A DNA stretch of 64,000 bases. It comes from Streptomyces olindensis. GTDB taxonomy: Bacteria; Actinomycetota; Actinomycetes; Streptomycetales; Streptomycetaceae. The position numbers were made by a program, and so were the translations under genes. The DNA lies in assembly GCA_000696115.1 (NCBI GenBank), contig JJOH01000012.1, positions 1 through 64,000 on the forward strand. The letters are read 5' to 3'. Position 1 is the first letter of the stretch. Every line of letters starts with the position of its first letter. The notes beneath the pieces were generated by a model, which saw nothing but the letters and a program-made list of their open reading frames with translations, had not been told where the DNA came from and did no database searches. Below are positions 20,111-28,754 of the stretch, piece after piece.

Positions 20111-20875
20111 CTACCACGGCATCGCCACGCCCCCGTTCGGGCGGAGGATCTGGCCCGTCGTGAAGGCCGAGGCGTCGGATGCCAGGTGCAGGACCGCATG
20201 GGCGATGTCCTCGGGTTCGCCGACCCGGCCCAAGGGTGACATGCGGGCCATGACGGACTCCGTGCGCGCCTGGGCCTCGCTGTCGTGGCGGTCGGTCATC
20301 GGCGTACGGATCCAGCCCGGTGCGACCGCGTTGACGCGGATGCCGTGCCGGCCGACCTCGGTAGCGAGGGTCTTCGTCAGTTGGACGACCGCCGCCTTGG
20401 CCGCTCCGTAGCAGAGCAGTCCTGGGCCGCCCGTGTCGACGGCGCCCGAGGCCATGGTGACGATGCTGCCCCGGGTGCCGCGGGCGATCATCAGGCGGGC
20501 CGCCTCCTGGCAGGCGTACAGCACTCCCTTGAAGTTCACGTCCAGCACCCGGTCGAGGTCCTCGTCCCGGGTCTCCAGTACGGGGCTGCTGTGCATGATG
20601 CCGGCGATCGCGGCCAGGACCTCCAGGCGTTCGCAGGAGGTGATGGCCTGCCGCAGCCGGGAGCGGTCGGTGACGTCGAGGACGTGTGTGTGGGCGGTGC
20701 CACCGTCGGACTTGATCAGGGCCGCCGTCTCGTGCAGGCCCTCGGCGTCGCGGTCCGCGCAGTGCACGGTCGCCCCCGCCTCGGCGAGCAGGAGCGCCGA
20801 GGCCCGGCCGATGCCGCTCGCGGCGCCGGTGACGAACGCGGTCCGGCCGGTGAGGTCGTACGCCGTGACGGGCAT
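20111..20875 (-). CDS. Short-chain dehydrogenase/reductase (SDR) family oxidoreductase
   Basis: The 254-residue classical SDR has the nucleotide-binding TGAASGIG motif near residue 15, a catalytic serine in the strand SIVTMASGAV and the YxxxK pair as YGAAK. It would be an NAD(P)-dependent oxidoreductase with unknown substrate. It lies 32 bp behind nei on the same strand, but a good promoter overlaps the nei stop and places the ATG 6 nt after the -10 box, so it is probably transcribed separately as a leaderless mRNA. An upstream in-frame start would lie inside that promoter and was rejected. Confidence 0.83.
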   Translation of the reverse strand: MPVTAYDLTGRTAFVTGAASGIGRASALLLAEAGATVHCADRDAEGLHETAALIKSDGGTAHTHVLDVTDRSRLRQAITSCERLEVLAAIAGIMHSSPVLETRDEDLDRVLDVNFKGVLYACQEAARLMIARGTRGSIVTMASGAVDTGGPGLLCYGAAKAAVVQLTKTLATEVGRHGIRVNAVAPGWIRTPMTDRHDSEAQARTESVMARMSPLGRVGEPEDIAHAVLHLASDASAFTTGQILRPNGGVAMPW

Positions 20876-20881
20876 ACAGGG

Positions 20882-20911
20882 ACCGTACGAGCGTTTCTGA
20901 CGGTGCGTCAA
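20882..20911 (-). promoter_or_regulatory. Promoter of the SDR gene
   Basis: On the minus strand TTGACG (20911-20906), an 18-nt spacer and TACGGT (20887-20882) form a good housekeeping-type promoter. The -35 box overlaps the nei stop codon. The SDR ATG starts 6 nt after the -10 box. Confidence 0.65.
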
Positions 20912-21732
20912 TTAGTGGGTCGGGTCCGGAAGCGTCCGGCGGGCGCGGGACCCGGCTGGCAGGTGGGGCACCAGTAGGTGGGGCGTTCGCGGGAGCCGTC
21001 GCCCTGGTCGGCCAGGCGGACGGAGGTGCCGCACCGCAGGCAGGGGCGGGGCGCCCGGCCGTACACGAAGAGGTCCTGGCCGCGGCGGCCCGTCGTGCTG
21101 CGGATCGGGCGGTCGCGGTTGGTCTCCAGCAGCTTCTTGGCGAGCGCGGGCAGCTTCGCGGCGCGCTCGGCGGGCAGGTCGCCTGCGGGGAGCCAGGGGG
21201 TGACGCCCAGGAGGAAGCACAGCTCGCTCTTGTAGACATTGCCGATGCCGGCGAGGTTGCGCTGGTCGAGCAGGGCCTCGCCGAGGGGGCGGGCCGGGTC
21301 CTGGAGGAGGTTGGCGAGGGCCCGGTCGGGGTCCCAGTCGGGGCCCAGGAGGTCGGGACCGAGGTGGCCGACCGCGCGGTGCTCGTCCGTGGTGCGCAGG
21401 AGTTCCAGGACGGGGAGGCGGTAGCCGACGGCCGTGCGGTCGGTGGTGCCGAGGATCGCCCGGATCTGATGGCCGGGGCCGCCGGTCCAGCGCCGGCCGT
21501 TGTCGTACACCTTCCAGGAGCCGTCCATCCGCAGGTGGGAGTGGAGGGTCAGGCCGCCCTCGACGCGGGTCAGGAGGTGCTTGCCGCGCGGGGTGACGTC
21601 GAGGACCGCACGGCCCGTGAGGTCGGCCGTGGCCAAGCGGGGCACCCGGAGGTCGCTGCGGGTCAGCACCTTGCCGGCGAGGGCGCCGTGCAGCCGTCTT
21701 GCGGTCTGCCAGACCGTGTCTCCTTCGGGCAT
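20908..21732 (-). CDS. nei: Endonuclease VIII-type DNA glycosylase/AP lyase (Fpg/Nei family)
   Basis: The 274-residue enzyme removes oxidised bases in base-excision repair. It starts MPEGDTVW, with the catalytic Pro2 and Glu3, and the D in place of Fpg-type PELPEV points to the Nei subgroup. The H2TH segment is NLAGIGNVYKSE and the C-terminal zinc finger is C-x2-C (CLRC) and C-x2-C (CPTC). It lies 59 bp behind lhr on the same strand; the lhr-nei pair is also adjacent in mycobacteria. The two probably form one repair operon under the lhr promoter. Confidence 0.87.
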   Translation of the reverse strand: MPEGDTVWQTARRLHGALAGKVLTRSDLRVPRLATADLTGRAVLDVTPRGKHLLTRVEGGLTLHSHLRMDGSWKVYDNGRRWTGGPGHQIRAILGTTDRTAVGYRLPVLELLRTTDEHRAVGHLGPDLLGPDWDPDRALANLLQDPARPLGEALLDQRNLAGIGNVYKSELCFLLGVTPWLPAGDLPAERAAKLPALAKKLLETNRDRPIRSTTGRRGQDLFVYGRAPRPCLRCGTSVRLADQGDGSRERPTYWCPTCQPGPAPAGRFRTRPTN

Positions 21733-21791
21733 GGGTCAAGGGTGGCACGGGGGCGAGGGCGATGCCGGGGCGCCGGCGGACGGTGGGGCCG

Positions 21792-24700
21792 TCAGGCGCG
21801 CAGGCGGAGTCCTCGGGGCGTCGCGATGAAGCCCGCTCCTTCCAGGAGGCTGCCGATGGGGGAGGTCAGGGCCTGGGCGCCGTTGACGCGCTCCACCGTG
21901 ACCTTGCCGAGGGAGCCCGCTCGGGCGGCCGCCGCGAGTGCCTCCGCGGCAGCGGTCAGACGGGGATCGCCGGCGGGGTCGCCGTCCGGGTCGGCGGCCC
22001 AGGCGAGCAGGGTCTTGCCGCCGCGCTCCATGTAGAGCGTCAGTTCGCCGTCGACCAGCACCACCAGGGAGCCCGCCTTGCGGCCCGGCTTGTGCCCGGC
22101 GCCGGTCGGGGGCTCGGGCCAGGCCAGGGCGGCGCCGTACGCGTTCGCCGGGTCGGCGGCGGCGAGGACGACGGCGCGGGCGGTGGCGTCCGGGCGGGTG
22201 CGACGGCCCGGGAAGCCGTCGTACCCCGCGCGTGCGCCGTTCTGCCAGGGCGGGGGCCCCTGCGGGGCGCGGTCGCGGGGCGAGACCCACTCGCCCGGGG
22301 ACGGGGCGGGGGTGTCGTAGGTCTCGTAGGTGTCGCGGGGGGAGCCCTGGTCGAGGAAGCCGTCGTGGCCCGGGTCGTCGGTGTGGTCGGTGGAGGGGGC
22401 CGGGTCGTACGGGTCGGCGAAGTCGTGGGCCGGGAACGGATCGGCGTCCCGGCCCGGAGGGGGGCCGGGCAGGTCCTCGCCCCGGTCGCGGGCGTTGGAC
22501 ACCGCGCGCAGGCGGTCCACGGCCCCGTCCATCGCGAACTGTGCCGCGCCCAGGCCCTCCACCACGTAGCCGCGGCGGGCCTGGCCGCTCTCCTCGAAGG
22601 CGGACAGGACGCGGTACGTCGCCGAGAAGCCGCCCTCGACGCCCTCCGCCGAGACCGCGCCCCTGGTGACCACACCGTGCCGGTCGAGGAGGGTGCGGGC
22701 GAGGGCGTGTGCCCGGACCGTGGGGTCCGGCTCGTGGGCCGGGAGCAGGGACCAGCGGCCTGCGACGGTCGGCGGGCCGGAGCGGGACGCCGGGCGGGCC
22801 GCGGCCGTCAGGGAGCCGTAGCGGCCGCGCGGGACCGTGCGCTTGGCGCGGTGGGCCGTGGAACCCGCCGTACGGCCCGAGCCGAGCAGGGAGCGCATGG
22901 GGGAGAGCGTGTCGTTCGTCAGGCGGCCGGACCATGCCAGGTCCCACAGGGCGTCAGCCAGCTGGGGATCCGTGGCGTCGGGGTGGGTGGTGGCGCGGAC
23001 CTGGTCGGCGATCTGGCGGAAGAACAGGCCGTAGCCGCCGGAGAGGGCGTCCAGGACGGACTGGTGGAGGGCCGTCAGCTCCAGGGGGTGCGGGGGCGGC
23101 AGGAGCAGGGGGGCCGCGTCCGCCACGTAGAGGGAGACCCAGCCGTCCTTGCCGGGGAGGGACCCGGCCCCGGCCCAGACCACCTCCCCGGCGGCGGTGA
23201 GCTCGTCCAGCATCGCGGGCGTGTAGTTCACGACCCGGGAGGGCAGGACCAGCTTCTCCAGGGCGGAGGCCGGCACGGACGCGCCCTGCAACTGCTCGAT
23301 GGCGCGCACCAGTCCGTCGATGCCGCGCAGGGAGTGCCCCTTGCCGATGTGCTGCCACTGGGGGAGGAACTGGGCGAGCGCGGCCGGCGGCACCGGCTCC
23401 AGCTCGTGCCGCAGGGCCGCGAGGGAGCGGCGGCGCAGCCGGCGCAGCACCGCCGCGTCGCACCACTCCTGGCCGATGCCGGCCGGGTGGAACTCGCCCT
23501 GGACGATCCGGCCGGCCGCGGCGAGCCGCAGGAGGGCGCCCTCGGTGACGGCGACGCCCAGGCCGAAGCGGGCCGCCGCCGTGGTCGACGTGAACGGGCC
23601 GTGCGTGCGGGCGTAGCGCGCGAGGAGGTCACCGAGCGGGTCCTTGACCGGCTCGGTGAAGGCCTCCGGGACGCCGACGGGCAGCGCTGTGCCCAGGGCG
23701 TCGCGCAGGCGGCCCGCGTCCTCGATCGCCGCCCAGTGGTCGGCACCGGCGATGCGGACCCGGATGGCGCGGCGGGCACCGGCCAGCTCCTGGGCCCACT
23801 GCGGCTCGGCGCCCCGCTCGGCCAGCTCCGCGTCCGTGAGCGGGCCGAGGAGGCGGAGGAGGTCGGCGACACCCTCGGCGTCCTTGACGCGGCGGTCCTC
23901 CGTGAGCCACTGGAGCTCGCGCTCCAGCTCCGTCAGCACGTCCGCGTCGAGCAGTTCGCGCAGCTCCGCCTGGCCCAGCAGCTCGGCCAGCAGCCGGGAG
24001 TCCAGGGACAGGGCGGCGGCGCGGCGCTCGGCGAGCGGGGAGTCGCCCTCGTACAGGAACTGGGCGACGTAGCCGAAGAGGAGGGAGCGCGCGAAGGGGG
24101 AGGGCTCGGGGGTGGTGACCTCGACGAGGCGCACCTTGCGGGACTCCAGGTCGCCCATCAGCTCCACGAGCCCGGGGACGTCGAAGACGTCCTGGAGGCA
24201 CTCGCGGACCGCCTCCAGGACGATCGGGAACGAGCCGAACTCGCTCGCCACCTGGAGCAGCTGGGAGGCGCGCTGCCGCTGCTGCCACAGCGGGGTGCGC
24301 TTGCCCGGGTTGCGGCGCGGCAGCAGCAGCGCGCGGGCGGCGCACTCGCGGAAGCGGGAGGCGAAGAGAGCCGAACTGCCCACCTGGTCGGTGACGACCT
24401 GATCGACCTCGCCCTTGTCGAAGACGACGTCGGCGGCGCCCACGGGGGCCTGCTCGGCGTCGTACTCCCGGCCCATCCTGACCGGGTCCTGGTCCAGCAG
24501 GTCCAGGCCCATCAGGTCGGCGTCGGGCAGGCGCAGCACGATGCCGTCGTCGGCGTGCATGACCTGCGCGTCCATGCCGTACCGCTCGGACAGCTTGGCG
24601 CCGAGGGCGAGGGCCCAGGGGGCGTGCACCTGCGCGCCGAAGGGGGAGTGGACGACCACGCGCCAGTCGCCCAGCTCGTCGCGGAAGCGCTCCACGACGA

Positions 24701-26723
24701 TCGTCCGGTCGTCCGGGACGTGGCCGCAGGCCTCCCGCTGCTCGTCCAGGTACGAGAGCACGTTGTCCGCCGCCCAGGCGTCCAGTCCGGCGGCGAGCAG
24801 CCGCAGCCGGGCGTCGTCCTTGGGCAGCGAGCCGACCTCGCGCAGGAACGCGCCCACCGCCCGGCCCAGTTCGAGCGGGCGGCCCAGCTGGTCGCCCTTC
24901 CAGAAGGGCAGCCGGCCCGGCACGCCCGGGGCAGGGGAGACCAGGACGCGGTCGCGGGTGATGTCCTCGATGCGCCAGGAACTCGTGCCCAGCGTGAAGA
25001 CGTCGCCGACGCGGGACTCGTAGACCATCTCCTCGTCGAGCTCGCCGACCCGGCCGCCGCCCTTCTTCGGGTCGGCGCCCGCGAGGAAGACGCCGAACAG
25101 GCCGCGGTCGGGGATCGTGCCGCCGGAGGTGACGGCGAGGCGCTGGGCGCCGGGGCGGCCGGTGATCTCACCGGTGACGCGGTCCCACACCACCCGCGGG
25201 CGCAGCTCCGCGAACGCGTCCGACGGGTAGCGGCCGGCGAGCATGTCGAGAACTGCCGTGAAGGCCGACTCGGGCAGCGAGGCGAAGGGGGCGGCCCGCC
25301 GGACGGCGGCGAGGAGGTCGTCGAACTGCCAGGTGTCCATGGCCGTCATCGCGACGAGCTGCTGGGCCAGGACGTCCAGGGGGTTGGCGGGGACCCTCAG
25401 GGACTCGATGGCGCCGGTGCGCATCCGCTCGGTGACCACCGCCGCCTGAACCAGGTCGCCGCGGTACTTCGGGAACACCACGCCGGTGGAGACCGCGCCC
25501 ACCTGGTGGCCCGCCCGCCCCACGCGCTGCAGGCCGGAGGCCACCGAGGGGGGTGACTCCACCTGGACCACGAGGTCGACCGCGCCCATGTCGATGCCCA
25601 GTTCGAGACTGGACGTGGCCACGACCGCGGGCAGGCGGCCCGCCTTGAGGTCCTCCTCGACCAGGGCGCGCTGCTCCTTGGACACTGAGCCGTGGTGGGC
25701 CCGGGCAATGACCTGCGGGGCCCCCTGGGCGGCTCCCGAACCGCCCATGAGCTCGGCCGGGGAGTGGTGCTCGTCCAAGGGCTCGCCCGTGGCCCGCTCG
25801 TACGCGATCTCGTTCAGGCGGTTGCACAGGCGCTCCGCGAGGCGCCGGGAGTTGGCGAAGACGATCGTGGAGCGGTGGGACTGGACCAGGTCGGTGATCC
25901 GCTCCTCGACATGCGGCCAGATCGACGGCCGCTCGGCGCCCTCCGAGCCGTCCGACACCGGGGAGCCGCCCAGCTCGCCCAGGTCCTCGACCGGGACGAC
26001 CACGGAGAGGTCGAACTCCTTGCCCGACTCCGGCTGGACGATCTCCACCTTGCGGCGGGGGGAGAGGAAGCGGGCGACCTCGTCGACCGGGCGGACCGTG
26101 GCCGACAGGCCGATGCGGCGGGCGGGCTTCGGCAGGAGGTCGTCCAGCCGCTCCAGGGAGAGCGCGAGGTGGGCGCCGCGCTTGGTGCCAGCGACCGCGT
26201 GCACCTCGTCCAGGATCACCGTCTCGATGCCGGTCAGCGCCTCGCGCGTGGCCGACGTCAGCATCAGGAACAGGGACTCGGGGGTCGTGATCAGGATGTC
26301 CGGCGGGCGTGTGGACAGGGCGCGGCGCTCGGCGGCGGGGGTGTCGCCCGAGCGGATGCCCACCCTGACCTCGGGCTCGGGCAGGCCCATCCGTACGGAC
26401 TCCTGGCGGATGCCGGTCAGGGGGCTGCGGAGGTTGCGCTCGACGTCCACCGCCAGGGCCTTCAGGGGGGAGACGTACAGCACCCGGCAGCGCTTCTTGG
26501 AGTCGGCCGGGGGAGGGGTCGAGGCCAGCTGGTCCAGGGCGGCGAGGAAGGCGGCCAGGGTCTTGCCGGAACCGGTGGGGGCGACGACCAGCACGTCCGA
26601 GCCCTTGTGGATGGCCTGCCACGCGCCCGCCTGGGCCGTGGTGGGCGCGGGGAAGGCGCCCGTGAACCAGGCGCGGGTCGCGGGGGAGAAGCCGTCCAGG
26701 GCTCGGTGCGTGTTGCTGGGCAT
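21792..26723 (-). CDS. lhr: Lhr-type large ATP-dependent DNA helicase
   Basis: The 1643-residue superfamily-2 helicase has motif I VVAPTGSGKTLAAFL, motif II with DEVH in ETVILDEVHAVAG, motif III LSATVRPVDEV, a Q-motif near AQAGAWQAI, and motif VI in GLQRVGRAGHQVG. The large C-terminal half matches the long Lhr form of actinobacteria and gamma-proteobacteria, which unwinds 3'-to-5' and is linked to DNA repair. The ATG is 6 nt after a -10-like CACGAT whose upstream part is TTGTCAGTGCC, a PafBC-type motif; this supports the chosen start five codons into the open frame. nei follows in the same direction. Confidence 0.9.
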   Translation of the reverse strand: MPSNTHRALDGFSPATRAWFTGAFPAPTTAQAGAWQAIHKGSDVLVVAPTGSGKTLAAFLAALDQLASTPPPADSKKRCRVLYVSPLKALAVDVERNLRSPLTGIRQESVRMGLPEPEVRVGIRSGDTPAAERRALSTRPPDILITTPESLFLMLTSATREALTGIETVILDEVHAVAGTKRGAHLALSLERLDDLLPKPARRIGLSATVRPVDEVARFLSPRRKVEIVQPESGKEFDLSVVVPVEDLGELGGSPVSDGSEGAERPSIWPHVEERITDLVQSHRSTIVFANSRRLAERLCNRLNEIAYERATGEPLDEHHSPAELMGGSGAAQGAPQVIARAHHGSVSKEQRALVEEDLKAGRLPAVVATSSLELGIDMGAVDLVVQVESPPSVASGLQRVGRAGHQVGAVSTGVVFPKYRGDLVQAAVVTERMRTGAIESLRVPANPLDVLAQQLVAMTAMDTWQFDDLLAAVRRAAPFASLPESAFTAVLDMLAGRYPSDAFAELRPRVVWDRVTGEITGRPGAQRLAVTSGGTIPDRGLFGVFLAGADPKKGGGRVGELDEEMVYESRVGDVFTLGTSSWRIEDITRDRVLVSPAPGVPGRLPFWKGDQLGRPLELGRAVGAFLREVGSLPKDDARLRLLAAGLDAWAADNVLSYLDEQREACGHVPDDRTIVVERFRDELGDWRVVVHSPFGAQVHAPWALALGAKLSERYGMDAQVMHADDGIVLRLPDADLMGLDLLDQDPVRMGREYDAEQAPVGAADVVFDKGEVDQVVTDQVGSSALFASRFRECAARALLLPRRNPGKRTPLWQQRQRASQLLQVASEFGSFPIVLEAVRECLQDVFDVPGLVELMGDLESRKVRLVEVTTPEPSPFARSLLFGYVAQFLYEGDSPLAERRAAALSLDSRLLAELLGQAELRELLDADVLTELERELQWLTEDRRVKDAEGVADLLRLLGPLTDAELAERGAEPQWAQELAGARRAIRVRIAGADHWAAIEDAGRLRDALGTALPVGVPEAFTEPVKDPLGDLLARYARTHGPFTSTTAAARFGLGVAVTEGALLRLAAAGRIVQGEFHPAGIGQEWCDAAVLRRLRRRSLAALRHELEPVPPAALAQFLPQWQHIGKGHSLRGIDGLVRAIEQLQGASVPASALEKLVLPSRVVNYTPAMLDELTAAGEVVWAGAGSLPGKDGWVSLYVADAAPLLLPPPHPLELTALHQSVLDALSGGYGLFFRQIADQVRATTHPDATDPQLADALWDLAWSGRLTNDTLSPMRSLLGSGRTAGSTAHRAKRTVPRGRYGSLTAAARPASRSGPPTVAGRWSLLPAHEPDPTVRAHALARTLLDRHGVVTRGAVSAEGVEGGFSATYRVLSAFEESGQARRGYVVEGLGAAQFAMDGAVDRLRAVSNARDRGEDLPGPPPGRDADPFPAHDFADPYDPAPSTDHTDDPGHDGFLDQGSPRDTYETYDTPAPSPGEWVSPRDRAPQGPPPWQNGARAGYDGFPGRRTRPDATARAVVLAAADPANAYGAALAWPEPPTGAGHKPGRKAGSLVVLVDGELTLYMERGGKTLLAWAADPDGDPAGDPRLTAAAEALAAAARAGSLGKVTVERVNGAQALTSPIGSLLEGAGFIATPRGLRLRA

Positions 26724-26729
26724 GCGTCC

Positions 26730-26752
26730 ATCGTGCACCCCGGCACTGACAA
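26730..26752 (-). promoter_or_regulatory. Candidate PafBC-type DNA damage promoter of lhr-nei
   Basis: On the minus strand TTGTCAGTGCC (26752-26742), six nt, then CACGAT (26735-26730). This differs from TTGTCAGTGGC-N6-TAnnnT at one base in each part. The lhr ATG starts 6 nt later. Confidence 0.6.
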
Positions 26753-26836
26753 CGGCGGGCCGTCGCGAGTCCGTCGGCCGTCTCGACGGGGACGGGGCCG
26801 TGCCCGCGGGTCGTCGTCGCCGCGGACAATGGTCCT

Positions 26837-27667
26837 GTGAGCGAGCGAGCGCGGCATTGGCGGTACGACGAACTGCCCGGGGTCGATCTGCTGCGGGCTC
26901 GGTATGTGCGGAAGACGTTCGTGCGGCACACCCACGAGAACTTCGTGATCGCTGCCATCGCCGACGGGGTGGAGGTCTTCCACCACGGAGGAGGCGATCA
27001 GTACGCGGGGGCCGGGGCCCTCGCGCTGGTCAATCCGGACACTCCGCACACCGGGCGGGCCGGGGTGCCCGAGGGGTGGCGGTACGGGGCCGTGTACCCG
27101 TCGGCGGACGTGGTGGCGGAGATCGCGGCCGAGACGACGGCACTGCGCGGGACACCGGGGTTCGTCAGCCCGGTCCTGGACGATCCATATGCCGTCGGTT
27201 TGGTGCACCAGGTGCTGCGGGCCGCCGACGAGGGCAACGCGCTGGCCGCGGACACACTGCTCAGAGTCGCCGTGACCAGGTTGCTGCGGTTGAACGGAGG
27301 TCCGATGCCGCAGCGCAAGGTGCGGACGGCCGGTGCTCGGATCGCGGCACGCGCGCGTGGTGTGCTGGAGGAGCGGATGGCACGGCCGCCGACCCTGGAG
27401 CAACTGGCGGCCGACCTCGGAACCAGCCCGTTCGCCCTGCTGCGGGCCTTTCGGGACGCCTACGGAATGCCGCCGCACACATGGCTCACGGACGCGCGGG
27501 TCCGCAGGGCGCGGCGCCTGCTGGACGCGGGCACGGCACCCTCGGAGGTGGCGCTGACCGTGGGGTTCACCGACCAGCCGCACCTCAACCGGCACTTCAG
27601 CCGGATCGTCGGGGTCCCTCCGGGGGCCTACCAGCGGGAGCGCAAGAACGTACAAGACGTGCTGTAG
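26837..27667 (+). CDS. AraC-family transcriptional regulator
   Basis: The 276-residue protein has an N-terminal AraC-binding cupin (about residues 10-150; FVRHTHENFVIAAIADGVE and LVNPDTPHTG) and a C-terminal pair of helix-turn-helices (about 170-270; LAADLGTSPFALLRAFRDAYG, then SEVALTVGFTDQPHLNRHFSR and IVGVPPGAYQRE). Such regulators sense a small ligand. It is divergent from lhr and 23 bp ahead of azlCD, whose products export branched-chain amino acids or related compounds, so it is the obvious candidate regulator of azlCD. The frame starts with GTG. Confidence 0.87.
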   Translation: MSERARHWRYDELPGVDLLRARYVRKTFVRHTHENFVIAAIADGVEVFHHGGGDQYAGAGALALVNPDTPHTGRAGVPEGWRYGAVYPSADVVAEIAAETTALRGTPGFVSPVLDDPYAVGLVHQVLRAADEGNALAADTLLRVAVTRLLRLNGGPMPQRKVRTAGARIAARARGVLEERMARPPTLEQLAADLGTSPFALLRAFRDAYGMPPHTWLTDARVRRARRLLDAGTAPSEVALTVGFTDQPHLNRHFSRIVGVPPGAYQRERKNVQDVL

Positions 27668-27690
27668 GGACCGACCGTACGTTGCGGTGC

Positions 27691-28449
27691 GTGGCAGAAC
27701 CGACAGCTCTCACAGACACAGAAACAGACACAGACACATATACAGACACAGACACAGGAACGGACGGGAAGCCGGACGGTGCGGTCGTGCGGGACGCCCT
27801 GGGCGTCGGGGTCGCCGTGGGGCTGTCCGGATTCGCCTTCGGTGTGACCTCGGCCGGCAGCGGCCTCTCGCTGCTCCAGACCTGCGCGCTCAGTCTCCTG
27901 GTGTTCACCGGGGCGTCCCAGTTCGCCCTGGTGGGGGCTCTCGCGGCCGGCAGCGGCCCGTTCACGGCCGCCGCCGGAGCCTTCTTCCTGGGCGTGCGGA
28001 ACGCCTTCTACGGCTTGCGGCTGTCCCAGTTGCTGGCCCTCCCGCGCGCGGTGCGGCCGTTCGCCGCCCAGTGGGTGATCGACGAGACGGCCGCTGTCGC
28101 GCTCGCCCAGCCCACCCGGCGCGGTGCGCGACTCGGGTTCCTGGTGACCGGGCTGAGCCTGTACGTCCTGTGGAACCTCACCACACTGCTCGGTGCCCTG
28201 GGCGCCGGCGCCCTCGGGGACACCGACGCGTGGGGGCTGGACGCCGCAGGACCGGCGGTGTTCCTGGCGCTGCTCGCGCCGATGCTGAAGACCGTCGCAG
28301 AGCGGGCCGTCGCCGGGCTCGCCGTGCTGCTGGGGCTCGGGCTGCTGCCCGTCCTGCCCGCGGGGGTGCCGGTGCTGACGGCCGCGCTGGCGGCGCCGAT
28401 CGTGCTGTGGGCGGACGGCCGCCGCAGGGGACGGGAGGACTCGCGATGA
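27691..28449 (+). CDS. azlC: AzlC-family branched-chain amino acid exporter, large subunit
   Basis: The 252-residue membrane protein belongs to the AzlC family (B. subtilis AzlC, E. coli YgaZ), which exports branched-chain amino acids with a small AzlD partner. The motif SGFAFGVTSAGSGLS, SLLVFTGASQFALVGAL and the segment LGVRNAFYGLRLS are typical. The first 30 residues are a Thr-Asp repeat encoded by a hexanucleotide array, not seen in relatives. The GTG lies 7 nt after TACGTT, so it may also be transcribed as a leaderless mRNA. Its stop overlaps azlD in ATGA. Confidence 0.85.
   Translation: MAEPTALTDTETDTDTYTDTDTGTDGKPDGAVVRDALGVGVAVGLSGFAFGVTSAGSGLSLLQTCALSLLVFTGASQFALVGALAAGSGPFTAAAGAFFLGVRNAFYGLRLSQLLALPRAVRPFAAQWVIDETAAVALAQPTRRGARLGFLVTGLSLYVLWNLTTLLGALGAGALGDTDAWGLDAAGPAVFLALLAPMLKTVAERAVAGLAVLLGLGLLPVLPAGVPVLTAALAAPIVLWADGRRRGREDSR
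27711..27762 (+). repeat. ACAGAC hexanucleotide array in the azlC 5' coding region
   Basis: About eight imperfect copies of ACAGAC encode alternating Thr and Asp. The tract is much lower in GC than its surroundings. Each whole-unit change would keep the reading frame. Confidence 0.8.
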
Positions 28450-28754
28450 ACGTCTGGATCGCCATCGGTGTGACCGTCCTCGGGTGCTACGCCGTCAAGC
28501 TGGCCGGGCTGCTGGTGCCCGCGGGAGCCCTGGAGCGCCCCGTCGTCAGGCGTCTCGCCGCGCTGCTGCCCGTCGCGCTGCTCGCGGCCCTCACCGCGCA
28601 GCAGACCTTCGCCGACGGGCGGACGCTGGTGCTGGACGCCCGGGCCGCCGGACTGGCGGCAGCCGCCGTGGCACTGGTGCTGCGCGCGCCGTTCCTGCTC
28701 GTCGTCGCGGCGGCCGTGGCGGTGACGGCGGGGGTGCGGGCCCTGGGGGCCTGA
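28446..28754 (+). CDS. azlD: AzlD-family branched-chain amino acid exporter, small subunit
   Basis: The 102-residue protein has four hydrophobic helices and the family pattern CYAVKLAGLLVP, then RRLAALLPVALLAALTAQQ. It is the usual partner of AzlC and is translationally coupled to it by an ATGA overlap. Its stop codon directly abuts the stop codon of the convergent gene at 28755, with no base between them. Confidence 0.85.
   Translation: MNVWIAIGVTVLGCYAVKLAGLLVPAGALERPVVRRLAALLPVALLAALTAQQTFADGRTLVLDARAAGLAAAAVALVLRAPFLLVVAAAVAVTAGVRALGA

Noticed and set aside
21699..25556. Long plus-strand frame opposite nei and lhr
   Set aside because: Shadow of the minus-strand genes, low-complexity Gly/Ala/Arg composition without motifs.
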